From G963668185 sp963668185 (GTDB lineage Bacteria > Chloroflexota > Dehalococcoidia > Lucifugimonadales > G963668185): a stretch of 64,000 nt of DNA. Below, piece by piece: positions 24,243 to 31,099 of this stretch (positions within the stretch are counted from its first letter, which is position 1; each line of letters begins with the position of its first letter). The notes under the pieces are model-generated. The model was not told the DNA's origin and made no database searches. It saw only the letters and a list, made by a program, of their open reading frames with translations. The stretch covers positions 496,001-560,000 of the forward strand of contig OY764162.1 in assembly GCA_963668185.1 (NCBI GenBank). The letters are read 5' to 3'. The translations under genes and the position numbers were made by a program.

Positions 24243-24479
24243 GTGAAAACAACAATTTCCATTCCTGCCCCAGTCTTCCATGAGGCCGAGTCGATGGCCA
24301 GGCGCATGGGCATGTCGAGAAGCGAGCTATTCCGGCGTGCCGTAGAAGGCTACATAGAATCACACCGCAACGACGGAGTGCGGGAGGCCCTCGACGCCGT
24401 TTACGGCGCCGAATGGTCTGCTTTAGACAAGATAATCGCTCAGATGCAGTTCGCCTCCATTCCGAAAGAAGACTGGTAG
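24243..24479 (+). CDS. Orphan ribbon-helix-helix antitoxin, MazE/CopG-like
   Basis: A 78-residue protein. MKTTISIPAPVFHEAESMARR followed by GMSRSELFRRAVEGYIESH is a ribbon-helix-helix DNA-binding domain with the strand at residues 2-8. The C-terminal 30 residues (LDKIIAQMQFASIPKEDW) resemble the toxin-binding tail of MazE-type antitoxins. A MazF-like toxin would be expected to overlap the stop codon; instead an R1 repeat follows 15 nt later and then an epimerase gene. GTG start lacks a ribosome-binding site and the -10 lies 6 nt before it, suggesting a leaderless mRNA. Confidence 0.75.
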   Translation: MKTTISIPAPVFHEAESMARRMGMSRSELFRRAVEGYIESHRNDGVREALDAVYGAEWSALDKIIAQMQFASIPKEDW

Positions 24480-24492
24480 CAAGACGTGATCT

Positions 24493-24532
24493 GACCCCTT
24501 CCCCAGTCTGCTGGGGAAGGTCGGGATGGGGT
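24493..24532 (+). repeat. R1 hairpin repeat
   Basis: Full palindrome with TCGGGATGGGGT tail, starting about 14 nt after the orphan antitoxin's stop, where a toxin gene would usually begin. Confidence 0.85.
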
Positions 24533-24641
24533 ATCTCGCGTTCGTACGCCAAGCTTGCTTGTATATGCTCCAACTGCTCACTTCACCTGATTTGGTAGTA
24601 GCATCTATGCCTCTATCAGCTAACCGATACGGAGCATAATC

Positions 24642-25607
24642 ATGCCCACCCTCGTAACCGGCGGTACCGGCTTCATCGGCTCCAACCTAGTCAAGGTGCT
24701 CGTCGAGAAAGGCCACCGCGTCATCTCCCTCGACATCGCGCCCCCTGACCCGCTCGTTCGCCGATACCTCGGCCCGCACTTCGACGACGTGACCTGGCTC
24801 CAGGCCGACATCACCGACCGGCAGGCGGTCCTGGCCCTCGCGGACAGCCACGCTATCGAAAAGATTGCCCACGCCGCCGTCTATACCGTCGTGCTGGAAG
24901 ACGTCGAGCGTCAGCAGGCCGCCAGGATATTCGACATCAACCTCGCCGGTACCGTGAACCTGCTCGAACTCGCCGCCGCCGTGGACTGCGCGCGCTTCGT
25001 GTACGTAAGCTCCGGCGGCGTGTACGAGTCCCTGAGAGGCCCCGGCGTAGTCCTGAAGGAGACCGCCGGCCTTGTGCCGCCGAGCTCCACGTACAGCGTC
25101 TCCAAGTACGCCAGCGAGCTTCTCACGACGCGATACTCCCACCTGCACGGCTTCTCCGCCGTCAGCGTCCGCCTCGGCGGGCCGTACGGCCCTATGGAGC
25201 GGCCCACGGGCCACCGCGCCGTCATGAGCATGCTGCACAGGATGACGGGCAGGGCCGTCCGCGGCGAACCGCTCCAGGCGCCCGCGCCCGCCGTATGGTC
25301 CTTCACCCACGCGCTCGACCTCGCCGCCGGCATCGCCCTCGCGCTCGACCACCCCGCGCCCGGCCACGATGTTTACAACCTCGCCTCCGGCCAGTCCTGC
25401 ACGACCGATGAGTTGATGACCGCATTCCGCGAAGCGGTCCCCGGCGTCCGCTTCGAAGGCGCCGGCTTCCAGTCCCGCGCAAGCTCCTACGGCATAACAG
25501 ACGCCACCCGCATCAAAGAAGACCTCGGCTTCCACCCCCAGTTCGACATCGCCTCCGGCCTCAAGCAGTACATAGCTTGGCGGAGAGAATTCGACTACAC
25601 GGACTGA
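24642..25607 (+). CDS. NAD-dependent epimerase/dehydratase
   Basis: A 321-residue extended SDR. LVTGGTGFIGSNLVKVL is the NAD motif at the start; FVYVSSGGVYES and STYSVSKYASE supply the catalytic Ser and YxxxK. The chain fits nucleotide-sugar epimerases/dehydratases but the substrate is not determinable. Ribosome-binding GGAG precedes ATG. The SDR gene at 25655 follows by 47 nt and may be cotranscribed. Confidence 0.82.
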   Translation: MPTLVTGGTGFIGSNLVKVLVEKGHRVISLDIAPPDPLVRRYLGPHFDDVTWLQADITDRQAVLALADSHAIEKIAHAAVYTVVLEDVERQQAARIFDINLAGTVNLLELAAAVDCARFVYVSSGGVYESLRGPGVVLKETAGLVPPSSTYSVSKYASELLTTRYSHLHGFSAVSVRLGGPYGPMERPTGHRAVMSMLHRMTGRAVRGEPLQAPAPAVWSFTHALDLAAGIALALDHPAPGHDVYNLASGQSCTTDELMTAFREAVPGVRFEGAGFQSRASSYGITDATRIKEDLGFHPQFDIASGLKQYIAWRREFDYTD

Positions 25608-25654
25608 GATGCTCGATGAGTGTGCGTCTAGCGTCCGCTATCTGGGAGGACCCA

Positions 25655-26455
25655 ATGAACATAACAGGCCTTATCGCCGTCGTAACCGGAGGCGGCCGGG
25701 GAATCGGGCGCGGCATCGTGCTCGCGCTGGCCCGCAACGGCGCCGACGTAGCCGTCGCCGACATCGACGCTGCCATCGCAGGATCCACCGCCGCCGAAGT
25801 CTCCGAACTCGGCCGCCGTTCCTACGCCGTCGAGATGGACGTAACGGACCAGCGTTCAGTGGACCGCGCCGTTCAGAAGGTGATAGACCGCTTTGACCGG
25901 ATCGACGTGCTCGTAAACAACGCCGGCGTCGTCTCCGCGCCCGGCTGGACCGGCCGCCTCGGCGAAAACGAGGCCGACTGGGACATCGTTTACGAGGTCA
26001 ACGTCAAAGGCGTGGATCGCGTCACCCAGGCCGTCGCGCCGGGCATGAAGAAGAGGCGTTTCGGCAAGATCGTCAACATCTCCTCTGTCGCCGGCCGCCG
26101 GGGCAACCCCGGCCTGTCCGCATACTCGGCGAGCAAGGCCGCCTGCATCAGCATCACGCAGGCCGCCGCCCTCGAGCTCGCCCCGTACAACATCAACGTG
26201 AACGCCATCTGCCCCGGCCTGCTATGGACGCCCATGTGGAACGTGCTAGCCACCCGCCAGATTTCCATCTTCGAGGACGCCGCGGCCCGCACCCCCAGGG
26301 AGCAGTTCGAGTCCACCGTCGCCCGCAACACCCCGCTCCGCAGGGAGCAGACCCCCGAAGACATCGGCAACCTCGCCGCCTTCCTCGCCTCCCAGTCCGC
26401 CCGCAACATCACCGGCCAGTCAATAAACGTAAACGGCGGCTCCCAACTCTCCTAG
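25655..26455 (+). CDS. Classical short-chain dehydrogenase/reductase
   Basis: A 266-residue SDR. IAVVTGGGRGIGRGI gives TGxxxGIG, VLVNNAGV the NNAG motif, and the catalytic Ser of INISSVAG with YSASK the active site. The end IAAFLASQSARNITGQSINVNGG is the usual C-terminus. ATG 25655 is chosen because GGAGG lies 5 nt upstream; the open frame extends 26 codons earlier. An oxidoreductase of an unknown alcohol, sugar or ketone. Confidence 0.85.
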   Translation: MNITGLIAVVTGGGRGIGRGIVLALARNGADVAVADIDAAIAGSTAAEVSELGRRSYAVEMDVTDQRSVDRAVQKVIDRFDRIDVLVNNAGVVSAPGWTGRLGENEADWDIVYEVNVKGVDRVTQAVAPGMKKRRFGKIVNISSVAGRRGNPGLSAYSASKAACISITQAAALELAPYNINVNAICPGLLWTPMWNVLATRQISIFEDAAARTPREQFESTVARNTPLRREQTPEDIGNLAAFLASQSARNITGQSINVNGGSQLS

Positions 26456-26472
26456 CGCGCCCCGCCTTCCCA

Positions 26473-26502
26473 TAGACAGCCGCTTCCGCCCGTAAGTATA
26501 AT
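26473..26502 (+). promoter_or_regulatory. Promoter of the tRNA-Leu/tRNA-Cys unit
   Basis: TAGACA (26473-26478), an 18-nt spacer and a perfect TATAAT (26497-26502). Transcription would start near 26509, 30 nt before tRNA-Leu. Confidence 0.7.
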
Positions 26503-26538
26503 TGAGCCGCGCTGTCCGCAACTCTGGACGCGCGCTGC

Positions 26539-26626
26539 GCCGAGGTGGTGGAATTGGTAGACACGCAGCGTTGAGGGCGCTGTGGCCGCTAAGGCTGTAT
26601 GAGTTCGAGTCTCATCCTCGGCACCA
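26539..26626 (+). tRNA. tRNA-Leu (anticodon GAG)
   Basis: Acceptor stem GCCGAGG pairs with CCTCGGC; the anticodon stem CAGCG/CGCTG encloses loop TTGAGGG, giving GAG. The long variable arm (GGCCGCTAAGGCTGT region) is that of a class II leucine tRNA. The T arm GAGTTCGAGTCTC is intact. Discriminator A at 26623 and a genome-encoded CCA at 26624-26626. Confidence 0.95.
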
Positions 26627-26636
26627 CACACTCAGA

Positions 26637-26713
26637 GGCGACGTAGCCAAGTGGTCTAAGGCGGGGGTCTGCAAAACCCCTATTCGGCGGTTCGAATCCG
26701 CCCGTCGCCTCCA
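26637..26713 (+). tRNA. tRNA-Cys (anticodon GCA)
   Basis: Acceptor stem GGCGACG pairs with CGTCGCC. The anticodon stem GGGGT/ACCCC encloses CTGCAAA, giving GCA. T arm GGCGGTTCGAATCCGCC. Discriminator U at 26710, the expected identity base for cysteine, with encoded CCA at 26711-26713. It lies 10 nt after tRNA-Leu in the same unit. Confidence 0.95.
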
Positions 26714-27159
26714 CCCCCGCCGTCACCCCCGCATCCCCGCGCCAGCGTGAACCCGCGCCCAGCCTGAATCCAGCGGGGCGGGCCACGTCCGTGCCACCCG
26801 TCATTCCTGCCCCTCTCTCGCCGTCATTCCCGCGCAGGCGGGAATCCATCCGCCCCAACGCCGCCGGTGGTGAACCTATTGAGCCATGAGCCAGCGCCGT
26901 TGCCATTGTCGTTCCGAGTCCCCCGAGGAACCCAAGACCTCCCGCACGCCACCAACCTCCTTCCACGGCAGAAACCCCCGCCCCCACTGTCATTCCGATC
27001 GAGCGAAGCGAGAGAGGAATCCAAAGCCTCACGCCCTCCAATCCGTTCGCCCTGAGCCTGTCGAAGAGCCTGCCCCGAGTCCCCCGAGGGGGCCACCCCC
27101 ATCAACCAACCGGCCGTCCGCTCCCCCTAGCCACTAACCACTATTCACTATCCCCCCCC
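26714..27159. repeat. Gene-free stretch with R4, R2 and R3 repeats
   Basis: No gene is seen. An R4 palindrome (TCATTCCCGCG / CGCGGGAATCCA) lies at about 26820-26856. GAGCCATGAGCCAGCGCCG and a diverged R2 follow at 26880-26965, matching the DNA at 28464-28520. A second R2 form (GTCATTCCGATCGAGCGAAG) lies at about 26988-27020 and a GTTCGCCCTGAGCCTGTCG repeat at 27043-27068. Confidence 0.75.
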
Positions 27160-27188
27160 TTGACACGCCAGTACGCGCCCGCTATCCT
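27160..27188 (+). promoter_or_regulatory. Consensus promoter placed for a leaderless mRNA
   Basis: TTGACA (27160-27165), a 17-nt spacer and TATCCT (27183-27188). The -10 ends 7 nt before ATG 27196, so the first transcribed base should be at or next to the start codon. Confidence 0.75.
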
Positions 27189-27195
27189 AGAACCC

Positions 27196-28470
27196 ATGGA
27201 TACCGAAGAGCACACCATATCACCCATACAGGCCATCGTCCGAGAAGAAACCCAGGACGGCAGACTCATCGTCCGGTTCCTAGTCGCAGCCATGCAGGAC
27301 CGGATCCGCGGCGCCAAGCCCTACCACAGGCTAGACGCCGCCCGCCAACTCATCAAACTCGGCTTCGAAGAAGCCAAAGAGTTCGCCAGCCTGCCCACGC
27401 CCTCAGCAATGCGCGCAGAGCCCGCAGAGGCGTCCCAGGCCGACACCCTGGACACCACTGGCCTCAACCCCGACCTCGCACGCTTCATACGAGCCGAGAC
27501 CGACGGAGGACGACAGGCCATACGATTCCTCATAGACGTCATGCTAGGCTACATGCCCGGCTTCGGCCCCCACCACCGCATAGACGCCGCCAAAGAACTC
27601 CTGCGCCGAGGCTTCGACGACGCACCCGGCCCCCTCCACCACGACACCTACGCCGACGCAGAACTAAACCCCCTTCCCCAGTCTGCTGGAGCCTCCCTCA
27701 AACCCCTTCCCCAGTCTGCTGGCGCCTCCCTCGAACCCCTTCCCCAGTCTGCTGGCGCCTCCCTCGAACCCCTTCCCCAGTCTGCTGGCGCCTCCCTCGA
27801 ACCCCTTCCCCAGTCTGCTGGGGAAGGCCGGGATGGGGTTCCCGACATCCTCGCCGGCTACGAACCCCCGTACTCCAACACATACGGCCACAGCGGAGAC
27901 ACCGGCTTCGACAATCGAGCCGTCTCCAAAGCGACAGACGCCCTGCTGGACGCCGTCGGCAGGCGCCCGACGCCCCCGGACCCCAGAGTCGTTTACCCCT
28001 CCAAACGCGGCAGCATCATCATACACAACGGAGAGGAGCACTACTTCAGCGAACACGCCCGGCCGGCCGTCGAAAGGTCCATAGCGGCCGGCGAAATCAT
28101 AGACGCGGTCAGGCGCATCCGCGACTCATGCCGCGGCCCCATCCGCCTCGCATGTCGCCACGGCACCGCATCCTGCGACTGCGAATCCAACCCCTGGGCC
28201 GAACACCCCGACGGCGAACCCGAACCCGGCGCCGAACCCCCCGACGGCGAACCCGAACCCGACGCCGAACCCACCGACGGCCCATCCGTCATTCCCGCGC
28301 CTACTTCCGTCATTCCCGCGAAGGCGGGAATCCATCCGCCCGAACCCGCCGAAGTCGAACCCGACCCGTCTGACCCCTTCCCCAGTCTGCTGGGGAAGGT
28401 CGGGATGGGGTCGGCCGGCGCGTCTCACACCGAACCCACCGACGGCGAACCCGCCCCCGCCGAACCATGA
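27196..28470 (+). CDS. Unrecognised protein containing repeat-derived peptide arrays
   Basis: A 424-residue protein from ATG 27196; an earlier in-frame start at 27160 is rejected because it lies inside the promoter. Residues 1-75 and 98-150 hold two related helical units (REETQDGRLIVRFLVAAMQD and RAETDGGRQAIRFLIDVMLG, each followed by a HRLDAA/HRIDAA motif), so the N-terminus is an internal duplication. Residues 158-213 are five 11-residue units of the type PLPQSAGASLE, encoded by tandem R1 half-palindromes. A conserved-looking central part (residues about 225-330) contains CxHGTxxCDC-like RHGTASCDCE. The C-terminus is a run of Glu-Pro-Asp repeats, then R4 and R1 repeats in frame. Function unknown. 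Confidence 0.6.
   Translation: MDTEEHTISPIQAIVREETQDGRLIVRFLVAAMQDRIRGAKPYHRLDAARQLIKLGFEEAKEFASLPTPSAMRAEPAEASQADTLDTTGLNPDLARFIRAETDGGRQAIRFLIDVMLGYMPGFGPHHRIDAAKELLRRGFDDAPGPLHHDTYADAELNPLPQSAGASLKPLPQSAGASLEPLPQSAGASLEPLPQSAGASLEPLPQSAGEGRDGVPDILAGYEPPYSNTYGHSGDTGFDNRAVSKATDALLDAVGRRPTPPDPRVVYPSKRGSIIIHNGEEHYFSEHARPAVERSIAAGEIIDAVRRIRDSCRGPIRLACRHGTASCDCESNPWAEHPDGEPEPGAEPPDGEPEPDAEPTDGPSVIPAPTSVIPAKAGIHPPEPAEVEPDPSDPFPSLLGKVGMGSAGASHTEPTDGEPAPAEP
27669..27840 (+). repeat. In-frame minisatellite of R1 half-palindromes
   Basis: Five copies of a 33-bp unit starting CCCCTTCCCCAGTCTGCTGG. In the first four the right palindrome arm is replaced by a CGCCTCCCTCGAA-type sequence; only the last has the intact right arm and GGGATGGGGTT tail. 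The 33-bp period keeps the reading frame. Confidence 0.9.
28300..28412 (+). repeat. R4 and R1 repeats inside the coding region
   Basis: An R4 palindrome (about 28312-28342) preceded by a half copy, then a complete R1 element (28373-28411), both translated in frame as part of the C-terminal tail of the protein ending at 28470. Confidence 0.8.
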
Positions 28471-28484
28471 GCCAGCGCCGTTGC

Positions 28485-28640
28485 CACTGTCATTCCGAGT
28501 CCCCCGAGGAATCTCAGACGCCCCGCAAGCCACCAACGCCGCGCCCTGGCCAAACGCGCGTCTCGCCGGGGGCGGGGCCTGGCGGCGTGCGGGAGGCATT
28601 GGATTCCTCTCTCGCTTCGCTCAATCGGAATGACAGTTAG
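28485..28640 (+). repeat. ~100-bp dispersed repeat (family R2), copy 2
   Basis: Nearly the same as 17750-17852 across about 100 bp (TGTCATTCCGAGTCCCCCG through GCCAAACGCGCGTCTCGCCG). The following bases to 28640 (GGATTCCTCTCTCGCTTCGC) are an R2 end in inverse orientation, so the whole may be a composite inverted unit. No gene is seen in 28471-28732. Confidence 0.7.
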
Positions 28641-28732
28641 CAGCGCGCCCGGCCGTCAACCCCGGCCGGCCGCATCGAGTAGAATACTCCCGCGCTGCCC
28701 ACAGATTCGCCCAAACACCCGAAGGAGCCGCC

Positions 28733-29098
28733 ATGAAGATCGTCCGAAAGTCAGAAGTAGAAACGCTCGATGCCACCGGCTCGCCGATATTCGAGGGCGG
28801 TAAAGTCGCCCGCCGTCCCCTCATCGGGGGCGACGCCAGCAGCTACTTCAACTTCTTCATCGTCGAGTTCGCCGCCGGCGCAAGGAACAAGCTCCACACC
28901 CACACCAGCGACCAGATCCTCTACGTCACGAAGGGCAGGGGACTCGTCGGCGCCGAGTCGGAGACGTTCGAAGTCGAAGAAGGAGACACCGCCTTCATAC
29001 CCGCCGGCGAAAAGCACTGGCACGGCGCCGCCCAAGACTCGGACTTCGCCCACATAGCCCTAGTCCACCCGGACAGCGTCACCGAAGTCCACGCATAG
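28733..29098 (+). CDS. Small cupin-domain protein
   Basis: A 121-residue single cupin. NKLHTHTSDQILYVTKGRG fits cupin motif 1 (G(x)5HxH(x)3,4E(x)6G with Gln in place of Glu) and FIPAGEKHWHGAA fits motif 2. The conserved histidines would hold a metal ion. GAAGGAG lies 6 nt before ATG. Relatives include detoxification or dioxygenase-like cupins of unknown role. The gene stands alone between the repeat block and the HicAB pair. Confidence 0.8.
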   Translation: MKIVRKSEVETLDATGSPIFEGGKVARRPLIGGDASSYFNFFIVEFAAGARNKLHTHTSDQILYVTKGRGLVGAESETFEVEEGDTAFIPAGEKHWHGAAQDSDFAHIALVHPDSVTEVHA

Positions 29099-29109
29099 CC
29101 TGACCCTGG

Positions 29110-29436
29110 CTACCCTCTAGTCGATAGCCGCTCGCTCACGAGGCGGTTCATGCTCACACCGGTTTCGGCTGCTTCGAGCGCCAATGCGCGATGTGTTTCA
29201 GGAAGCACACGGACGACGAACCTCCCACTGTAACGTCGAGTGGATATCGGCTCCGGGACCGGCGCGCCCTCCTTGCGCAGATCATCTACGCAAAACGCCA
29301 CCAGGTCGCGAATGCCGGCGAACGCCTTCTCCGGCGTCTCGTCCAGGTGGCTGAGCAAGGAGAACTCGGCGCACAGCCCGACATACTCGCCGTCCTCCTC
29401 AGACCAGACGACCCGGTAGGCGTAACGGTCGGTCAT
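29110..29436 (-). CDS. hicB: HicB-family antitoxin
   Basis: A 108-residue protein. YRVVWSEEDGEYVGLCAEFSLLSHLDETPEKA is the partial RNase H-like HicB fold; the C-terminus (FVVRVLPETHRALALEAAETGVSMNRLVSERL) is a ribbon-helix-helix DNA-binding domain. Its ATG overlaps the toxin's TGA by 4 nt (ATGA), as is usual in hicAB operons. It should neutralise HicA and repress the promoter upstream of 29669. Confidence 0.85.
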   Translation of the reverse strand: MTDRYAYRVVWSEEDGEYVGLCAEFSLLSHLDETPEKAFAGIRDLVAFCVDDLRKEGAPVPEPISTRRYSGRFVVRVLPETHRALALEAAETGVSMNRLVSERLSTRG

Positions 29437-29669
29437 GCCATATCCTCCAGCATAGCGATTGCTTTGAGTACTTGTCGCACTTGGTAGGGCTTGGCCATGC
29501 CTCTGCTAGATTGAATGTTGACTCTGGGCTCGCCCTGCCAAGGCGTACGGTAGATCAGGTGGCTTCCGTGCTGTCTTGGCTGGCCAAAGCATCTGTCACA
29601 GAGCTTGCGAAGGTCAGCGAACCGGACATTCCTGGGATTCTTGCTGATCCGGTCAGCCAACCTGTTCAT
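29433..29669 (-). CDS. hicA: HicA-family mRNA interferase toxin
   Basis: A 78-residue protein of the dsRBD-like HicA family: NVRFADLRKLCDRCFGQPRQHGSHLIY with the catalytic histidine in the GSHLIY strand, then PRVNIQSSRGMAKPYQVRQVLKAI. It is slightly longer than many HicA proteins. First gene of the pair. No ribosome-binding site precedes the ATG and the -10 lies 6 nt upstream, consistent with a leaderless transcript. Confidence 0.85.
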   Translation of the reverse strand: MNRLADRISKNPRNVRFADLRKLCDRCFGQPRQHGSHLIYRTPWQGEPRVNIQSSRGMAKPYQVRQVLKAIAMLEDMA

Positions 29670-29675
29670 ATGCCT

Positions 29676-29704
29676 TTGATACCAGTAATAGTATCGGCTG
29701 TCAA
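29676..29704 (-). promoter_or_regulatory. hicAB promoter with inverted repeat
   Basis: On the minus strand TTGACA (29699-29704), a 17-nt spacer and TATCAA (29676-29681), 6 nt before the hicA ATG. GATAC...GTATC arms (29678-29695) overlap the -10 and spacer and are a likely HicB operator. Confidence 0.6.
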
Positions 29705-29737
29705 GACGTTCCGAAGTATGCGGGAAAGAACTTTTTA

Positions 29738-29818
29738 GGGCGTGCCTAAGAACACTGGGAAGCGTCCTTCTATGACCCCTTCCCCAGTCTGCTGGGCAAG
29801 GCCGGGATGGGGTTTCCC
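29738..29818 (+). repeat. Extended R1 element (~80 bp)
   Basis: GCGTGCCTAAGAACACTGGG then GCGTCCTTCTATGACC and the R1 hairpin (right arm GGGCAAGG, one mismatch) with CCGGGATGGGGT tail. Third copy of the long form, between hicAB and the next minus-strand gene. Confidence 0.75.
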
Positions 29819-29840
29819 GGACGGCGCTGGTGACCGGAGC

Positions 29841-30035
29841 CTACCCCTCCCTCCGCCTCCGCTTCCTGTTCCACTCCGGCTTCGAGTCCACGTACTCGTT
29901 CAGCAGCTTCAGCAGGCAGTCCTCAGCGTAGTGCTCCGTGCTGATGCCGCAGGTGCCCACGTGGCTCAACGACGCCGCCTGCAGGCACGGGATCGGTCTG
30001 GAAGTGTGGTCTTCGCCGCAAACTGGGCAGTCCAT
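29841..30035 (-). CDS. Small zinc-ribbon-like protein
   Basis: A 64-residue protein starting MDCPVCGEDH at ATG 30035 with GAGGGAG 7 nt upstream. CPxCG followed by IPCLQA and TCGIS and EDC gives five cysteines and several histidines that could bind zinc. The C-terminus is strongly basic (WNRKRRRREG). A longer open frame upstream is rejected because it overlaps the neighbouring gene out of frame and lacks a ribosome-binding site. Function unknown. Confidence 0.6.
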   Translation of the reverse strand: MDCPVCGEDHTSRPIPCLQAASLSHVGTCGISTEHYAEDCLLKLLNEYVDSKPEWNRKRRRREG

Positions 30036-30090
30036 CGGTTCTCCCTCGTAGAGTCGATTCTTAGGATTGGCGCTTGATTGAGCCGGACGC

Positions 30091-30729
30091 CTACTCCACG
30101 GTCCCTTCCCGGATCGCGCGCCACCACGGGTCGTCCGCGAAGTCGTAGTACTTCGCCCGGTCCAGCACCATGTCGGCGCCCGACTGCCACCCCGCCGCCA
30201 CCCGGCCGTTGTAAGCGCGGGCCGCCGAGTACGCCTTCGGCGCGAGTACCTGGGCGGCGTACGCATGCCGCTCGCCGTCCTTCCAGCGCTCGATGCCCGA
30301 CTCCTCCGTCATCAGTATCAGGTTCCCCTGGTCCGGGCCCTCGCCCAGCGCCATGCTGCAATAGGCCGCGACGTAAGCGTGGCTCGGCAGGTCCGCCACC
30401 AGCGCGTCGTCCACCGCCGTAACCTCCTCTTCGATGTCGTTCGGCTGCCGCATCCCGAAGAACCCCACCACCGTCAGCCCCTCGCCTGAGCGAAGCCTGT
30501 CCGGCAAAGAGATCACCGTGCGGTGATAGTAGCCCAACTCCTCTTCCTCCTCGATGATCACCGGCCGCTGGTCCTCCGGCAGTCCCTCCGGCCTGTCCAG
30601 GTGGTGCCGCACCCGGTCCAGCATCGTCCGAAGGTAACCGAGGTCCACCTCGCTATGCTCCGGGTCCGAAAACGGCCTCCCGGCCACGTGCTCCTCAGGG
30701 CCAAGCTGGACTGTCTTCTGTTCTTGCAT
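30091..30729 (-). CDS. Unrecognised 212-residue protein
   Basis: No family is recognised. The chain is acidic, with an EEEEE stretch near residue 62, then a predicted alpha/beta part (TVVGFFGMRQPNDIEEEVTA, HAYVAAYCSMALGEGPDQGN, NLILMTEESGIERW). The end DFADDPWWRAIREGTVE suggests a helix packing on the domain. Text such as WKDGERHAYAAQVLAPKAYSA resembles proteins that report chlorite-dismutase-like or antibiotic-monooxygenase-like folds only loosely. It precedes the small zinc-ribbon gene by 55 nt on the same strand. Confidence 0.6.
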   Translation of the reverse strand: MQEQKTVQLGPEEHVAGRPFSDPEHSEVDLGYLRTMLDRVRHHLDRPEGLPEDQRPVIIEEEEELGYYHRTVISLPDRLRSGEGLTVVGFFGMRQPNDIEEEVTAVDDALVADLPSHAYVAAYCSMALGEGPDQGNLILMTEESGIERWKDGERHAYAAQVLAPKAYSAARAYNGRVAAGWQSGADMVLDRAKYYDFADDPWWRAIREGTVE

Positions 30730-31007
30730 AGTCTGGCGCTTACCTCAAATGTGGCGATCAAACTCTATTCTATCCACATCGCCGCCAACCCGCACTATGG
30801 CACACGACGGCAGTAACAGGTCACATCACACTTCGTGCGAAACCTCCGGTGGTAAAGAAATCTGGTTTCGCCGTCATACCGGCGAAGGCCGGTATCCAGA
30901 GGTGGGGATGGGGCAAAAGCGGCGAGTGCTAGTCGTGCCGCCTCCACTCTGAACACTGACCAATGTCAACCGGCCCTTGCGCTCGGAGAACAACCCCCCG
31001 CCCCAAC
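30730..31007. repeat. Divergent intergenic region with an R4 repeat
   Basis: No gene is seen between 30730 and 31099. The R4 palindrome with GTCATACCGGCGAAGG core lies at 30871-30910 and continues into GGTGGGGATGGGGC. Confidence 0.7.
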
Positions 31008-31037
31008 TTGACACTGCACGCCGCCCCATCCCATACT
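31008..31037 (+). promoter_or_regulatory. Promoter of the soxBDAG operon
   Basis: TTGACA (31008-31013), an 18-nt spacer and CATACT (31032-31037). Transcription from about 31044 excludes start codons before it and supports TTG 31100 for soxB. Confidence 0.6.
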
Positions 31038-31099
31038 TTCCGCAATCAATCGTTCTTGGCGCGAAATCTCCCCGGACACAGATCTCAAGAGATACAGGC

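Noticed and set aside
27669..27840. Possible CRISPR array
   Set aside because: The 33-bp period contains no variable spacers and the units are in frame within a gene.
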